Shown here: piece after piece, positions 43,901 to 46,180 of the stretch
Numbering within the stretch: position 1 is the first letter of the stretch
Layout: each line of letters begins with the position of its first letter
Assembly (NCBI RefSeq): GCF_016658545.1
Contig: NZ_JACVZC010000039.1
Span: forward strand, 1-46,180
DNA from: Pseudomonas sp. S37
Lineage (GTDB): Bacteria; Pseudomonadota; Gammaproteobacteria; Pseudomonadales; Pseudomonadaceae
Direction: 5' to 3'
Length of the DNA: 46,180 nucleotides
The notes under the pieces: model-generated
What the model saw: only the letters and a program-made list of their open reading frames with translations
What the model was told of the DNA's origin: nothing
The model's database searches: none
Made by a program: the position numbers and the translations under genes

Positions 43901-45256
43901 TCAGCGGGCGACGGCACCCGGGCGCGCCAGCGCCTGGTCGACCATCTGCGGGGCCAGCCCCAGGTAGTTGGTCGGGTCGCACAGTTTTTCCAGCGTGGCC
44001 AGCTCGACGTGAGCGCTGGCTTCGCCTTGGGCCTTGAGCGCATCGAGCAGGCTGATGCCCTGGTCGTTGGCCATGCGGCAGGCGGCATACACCACATCGT
44101 GCGCCACTTGGCGGCCCAGTGCCGGGGCCAGGCCCATCATCACGGCTTCGGCGACGATCAGGCCCTGGGTCATGTCGAGGTTCTTGCGCATGCGCTCGGT
44201 GCGCACATCCAGGCCAGCGAGCATGAAGCGCGCCTGCGCCAGCGAGGCGCCGGTCAGGGCGAAGGCTTCAGGAATGGCAATCCATTCGGCCTGCCATGGG
44301 CCGGTGGAACGCTCGAAGTCCTGGATCATCGCATCGAGCATCAGCCCGGCCTGCTGGCGCACGCCCTTGGCGGCGGCGTACATCAGCTCGCAGGAAATCG
44401 GGTTACGCTTCTGCGGCATGGTGCTGCTGGCGCCACGGCCTTTTACGAATGGCTCGTAGGCTTCGCCCAGCTCGCTGGTCATCATCATCATGATGTCCAG
44501 CGCCACCTTGCCCAGCGAGGCGCTGACCAGGCCGAGGAAGTTCAGGGTTTCGGCCAGGCCGTCGCGGGCCACGTGCCAGGTGGCCTGCGGTACGCCCAGG
44601 CCCAGTTCGGCCATCAGTGCCGCCTGCACTTCCAGGCCCTTGTCGCCCAGCGAGGCCAGGGTGCCGGCAGCACCGGCAAACTGCCCCACTTCCACCCGCG
44701 GGCGCAGCTCTACCAGGCGCTCGGCGTGGCGATCGAACATGCTCAACCATACCGCGCACTTGTAGCCGAAGGTGATCGGCAGTGCGTGCTGCAGGTGGGT
44801 GCGGCCAGCCATTGGCGTGTCGCGGTAGCGTTGCGCCAGCTCGGCCAGCAGGCCGCGCACGGCCTGGATGTCGCGCTCGACGATGGCCAGTGCGGCACGC
44901 ACCTGCAGGACCACGGCGGTGTCCATGATGTCCTGGGTGGTGGCGCCCCAGTGTACGTAGCGGCCGGCTTCGCCACACAGCTTCGACAGCTGCTCGACCA
45001 GCGGCAGGATCGGGTAGCCGACAATTTCGGTTTCGTGCTGCATCAGCGCCAGGTCCAGCGCCTCGTAGCGCGACAGCTCGGCGATCTGCACCGCAGCCTC
45101 GCCAGGGATGACGCCGCAACGCGCTTCAGCCTTGGCCAGGGCCACTTCGACTTCGATGTAACGCTCGATCAGCGATTTGTCGGAGAACACCGCACGCATT
45201 TCGGCGGTGCCGAACATGTCGCGGAACAGGGTGGAATCGAAAACGGTGGTGGACAT
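43901..45256 (-). CDS. Fumarase/adenylosuccinase-superfamily lyase, function unassigned
   Basis: A 451-residue lyase. The superfamily signature loop is SSTMPQKRNPISCEL, with the catalytic Ser and the conserved K and N. The earlier HWGATTQDIMDTA and GRTHLQHALPITFGYK regions complete the three conserved blocks. It resembles 3-carboxymuconate cycloisomerase and PurB-like proteins, but is encoded with a C4-dicarboxylate/amino-acid transporter and not with purine or protocatechuate genes. A lyase that releases fumarate from a substituted succinate, for example an N-substituted aspartate, is a fitting hypothesis. ATG 45256 lies 30 bases from the candidate operator. Its true substrate cannot be told. 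Confidence 0.85.
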   Translation of the reverse strand: MSTTVFDSTLFRDMFGTAEMRAVFSDKSLIERYIEVEVALAKAEARCGVIPGEAAVQIAELSRYEALDLALMQHETEIVGYPILPLVEQLSKLCGEAGRYVHWGATTQDIMDTAVVLQVRAALAIVERDIQAVRGLLAELAQRYRDTPMAGRTHLQHALPITFGYKCAVWLSMFDRHAERLVELRPRVEVGQFAGAAGTLASLGDKGLEVQAALMAELGLGVPQATWHVARDGLAETLNFLGLVSASLGKVALDIMMMMTSELGEAYEPFVKGRGASSTMPQKRNPISCELMYAAAKGVRQQAGLMLDAMIQDFERSTGPWQAEWIAIPEAFALTGASLAQARFMLAGLDVRTERMRKNLDMTQGLIVAEAVMMGLAPALGRQVAHDVVYAACRMANDQGISLLDALKAQGEASAHVELATLEKLCDPTNYLGLAPQMVDQALARPGAVAR

Positions 45257-45286
45257 GGCAGGGATCCTGAAATGTTATTTTTTGAC

Positions 45287-45307
45287 CGGACATATTTGTT
45301 ATGTCCG
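45287..45307. promoter_or_regulatory. Perfect inverted repeat, candidate GntR operator
   Basis: CGGACATA and TATGTCCG are exact complements, separated by TTTGT. The dyad lies in the 117-bp gap between the divergent lyase and regulator genes, 30 bases before the lyase ATG and 66 bases before the regulator ATG. GntR-family dimers bind such short-armed dyads, so it should control both transcripts. Confidence 0.7.
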
Positions 45308-45373
45308 TACATAATTCTTGCCCTGTCGCTGATACACTGTCAACCGATGAAATTTGCGAGACAGACCAAAGGT

Positions 45374-46111
45374 ATGAACCCGACGCGCTATACCACCGTG
45401 GCCAAGGACTTGATGGAGGGCATCGCCAATGGCCGCTACCCGGTGGGCAGCCTGCTGCCGACCGAGTTCGAGCTGTGCGACCTGTACGGTGTAAGCCGAC
45501 ACACGGTGCGTGCCGCCATCGACCAGTTGCTCAACCAGGGGTTGGTGTCGCGGCGCAAGCGCGTCGGCACCCGGGTCGAGGCCAGCAGCCCGCGCGGCGG
45601 CTATTCGCAGTCGCTGGCCAGCGTGGCCGACCTGGCCCACCTGGCAGAAACCCAGCAGCGGGAAATCCAGGGCGTGCGCCACTTCGTCGCCGACCTGAGC
45701 GAGGCAGCGCGCCTGGGGTTGGTGCCGGGGGAGCATTACTTCTGCGTGTCGAGTATCCGCGTTGATCGTGCACACCATGCTGCGCCGCTGTGCTGGACCG
45801 ACGTGTATGCACAGCGCGACTACGCCGAGGTCATCGAACGGGCCCGCGAACACCCCGACCAGTTGATTGCCGGGTTGATCGAGCAGCACTACGGCCGGGC
45901 GATCGCGGTCGTCGACCAACAGGTGCGGGCGGTGTTGCTGACAGCGGACTTGGCCCGGGCGCTGAAGGCCGAGGCGGGTTCACCGGGGTTGAAGATCATC
46001 CGCCATTACCGCGAGGAGAATGGTGATTTGATGGCGGTGTCCGAGACCGTGCACCCGGATGACCGGTTTACCCTGGTGACCCAGATGCGCAGGGATCGCT
46101 CGGCGGGCTAA
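45374..46111 (+). CDS. GntR-family regulator with UTRA domain (HutC type)
   Basis: A 245-residue GntR regulator. The winged helix at the N-terminus includes AKDLMEGIANGRYPVGSLLP and FELCDLYGVSRHTVRAAIDQ, followed by LVSRRKRVGTRV. The C-terminal two-thirds form a UTRA ligand domain (CVSSIRVDRAHHAAPLCWTD; IIRHYREENGDLMAVSETVH). It is divergent from the lyase-symporter unit, and the palindrome at 45287 lies between them, so it probably represses that unit until the substrate or a product binds. ATG 45374 is preferred for family length; ATG 45347 in frame is possible. Neither has a good ribosome site. Confidence 0.9.
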   Translation: MNPTRYTTVAKDLMEGIANGRYPVGSLLPTEFELCDLYGVSRHTVRAAIDQLLNQGLVSRRKRVGTRVEASSPRGGYSQSLASVADLAHLAETQQREIQGVRHFVADLSEAARLGLVPGEHYFCVSSIRVDRAHHAAPLCWTDVYAQRDYAEVIERAREHPDQLIAGLIEQHYGRAIAVVDQQVRAVLLTADLARALKAEAGSPGLKIIRHYREENGDLMAVSETVHPDDRFTLVTQMRRDRSAG

Positions 46112-46137
46112 ACCATTTCAGTACTTTACGCGACCCC

Positions 46138-46180
46138 TGTAGGAGCGGCCTTGTGTCGCGATCGGGCTGCAAAGCAGCCC
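46138..46180. repeat. REP half of the TGTAGGAGCGGCC class, cut by window edge
   Basis: TGTAGGAGCGGCCTTGTGTC and the following hairpin GGGCTGCAAAGCAGCCC reproduce the left half of the element at 25060-25198. The right half is outside the window. Confidence 0.8.

Noticed and set aside
42824..45340. Plus-strand open frame running into the GntR gene
   Set aside because: The part before 45347 is antisense to the symporter and lyase genes; only the C-terminal 245 residues are a real protein.

Overview
The window is a 46 kb, GC-rich chromosomal segment of a fluorescent Pseudomonas, most likely of the P. putida group. Three things point there: the gene order oprF-sigX-cmpX-crfX-cmaX-rraA and ppsA/ppsR, the overall protein character, and a dozen REP/BIME inverted repeats built on a GTGGGAGCGG core, a type abundant in P. 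putida. I see no tRNA, rRNA, CRISPR array, prophage or insertion sequence. Species assignment is inference; no database search was possible.

Bases 1-20800 are mostly core genome. A nitrate transporter (nasA) follows a well-formed sigma-54 promoter and a long leader hairpin, and is joined to a PP2C phosphatase-Ser/Thr kinase fusion. Reading the other way come the major porin OprF, its ECF sigma factor SigX, the CmpX/CrfX/CmaX envelope cluster, RraA, an alpha/beta hydrolase, and PEP synthase (ppsA). ppsA is divergent from its bifunctional kinase/phosphatase PpsR. Next are the giant NAD-dependent glutamate dehydrogenase, a small uncharacterised protein, and a divergent LysR/lysA-type pair flanking a 22-bp perfect palindrome.

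Bases 20900-31060 are an iron-acquisition island: two consecutive FecI-FecR-receptor cell-surface-signalling cassettes with nearly identical layout, followed by a PepSY-type inner-membrane protein that probably reduces imported ferric siderophore. Fur-box-like dyads precede both sigma genes. A shared A-tract/CTCGTYCG motif with identical spacing precedes both receptor genes.

Bases 31148-42410 are a patchwork of accessory genes: a SUKH (SMI1/KNR4) protein coupled to a divergent HIT-like protein, a Nudix hydrolase convergent with a zinc alcohol dehydrogenase, a LysR regulator, a YjaB-type acetyltransferase, two AraC regulators, a cupin, and a tripartite EmrAB-type drug pump with its own outer-membrane factor.

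Bases 42530-46111 hold a compact catabolic-looking unit: a DctA-family symporter and a fumarase-superfamily lyase, divergent from a GntR/UTRA regulator with a near-ideal palindromic operator between them. Together with the tandem iron cassettes this is the most promising place for undescribed function. Both window edges are cut inside, or lie next to, REP sequence.
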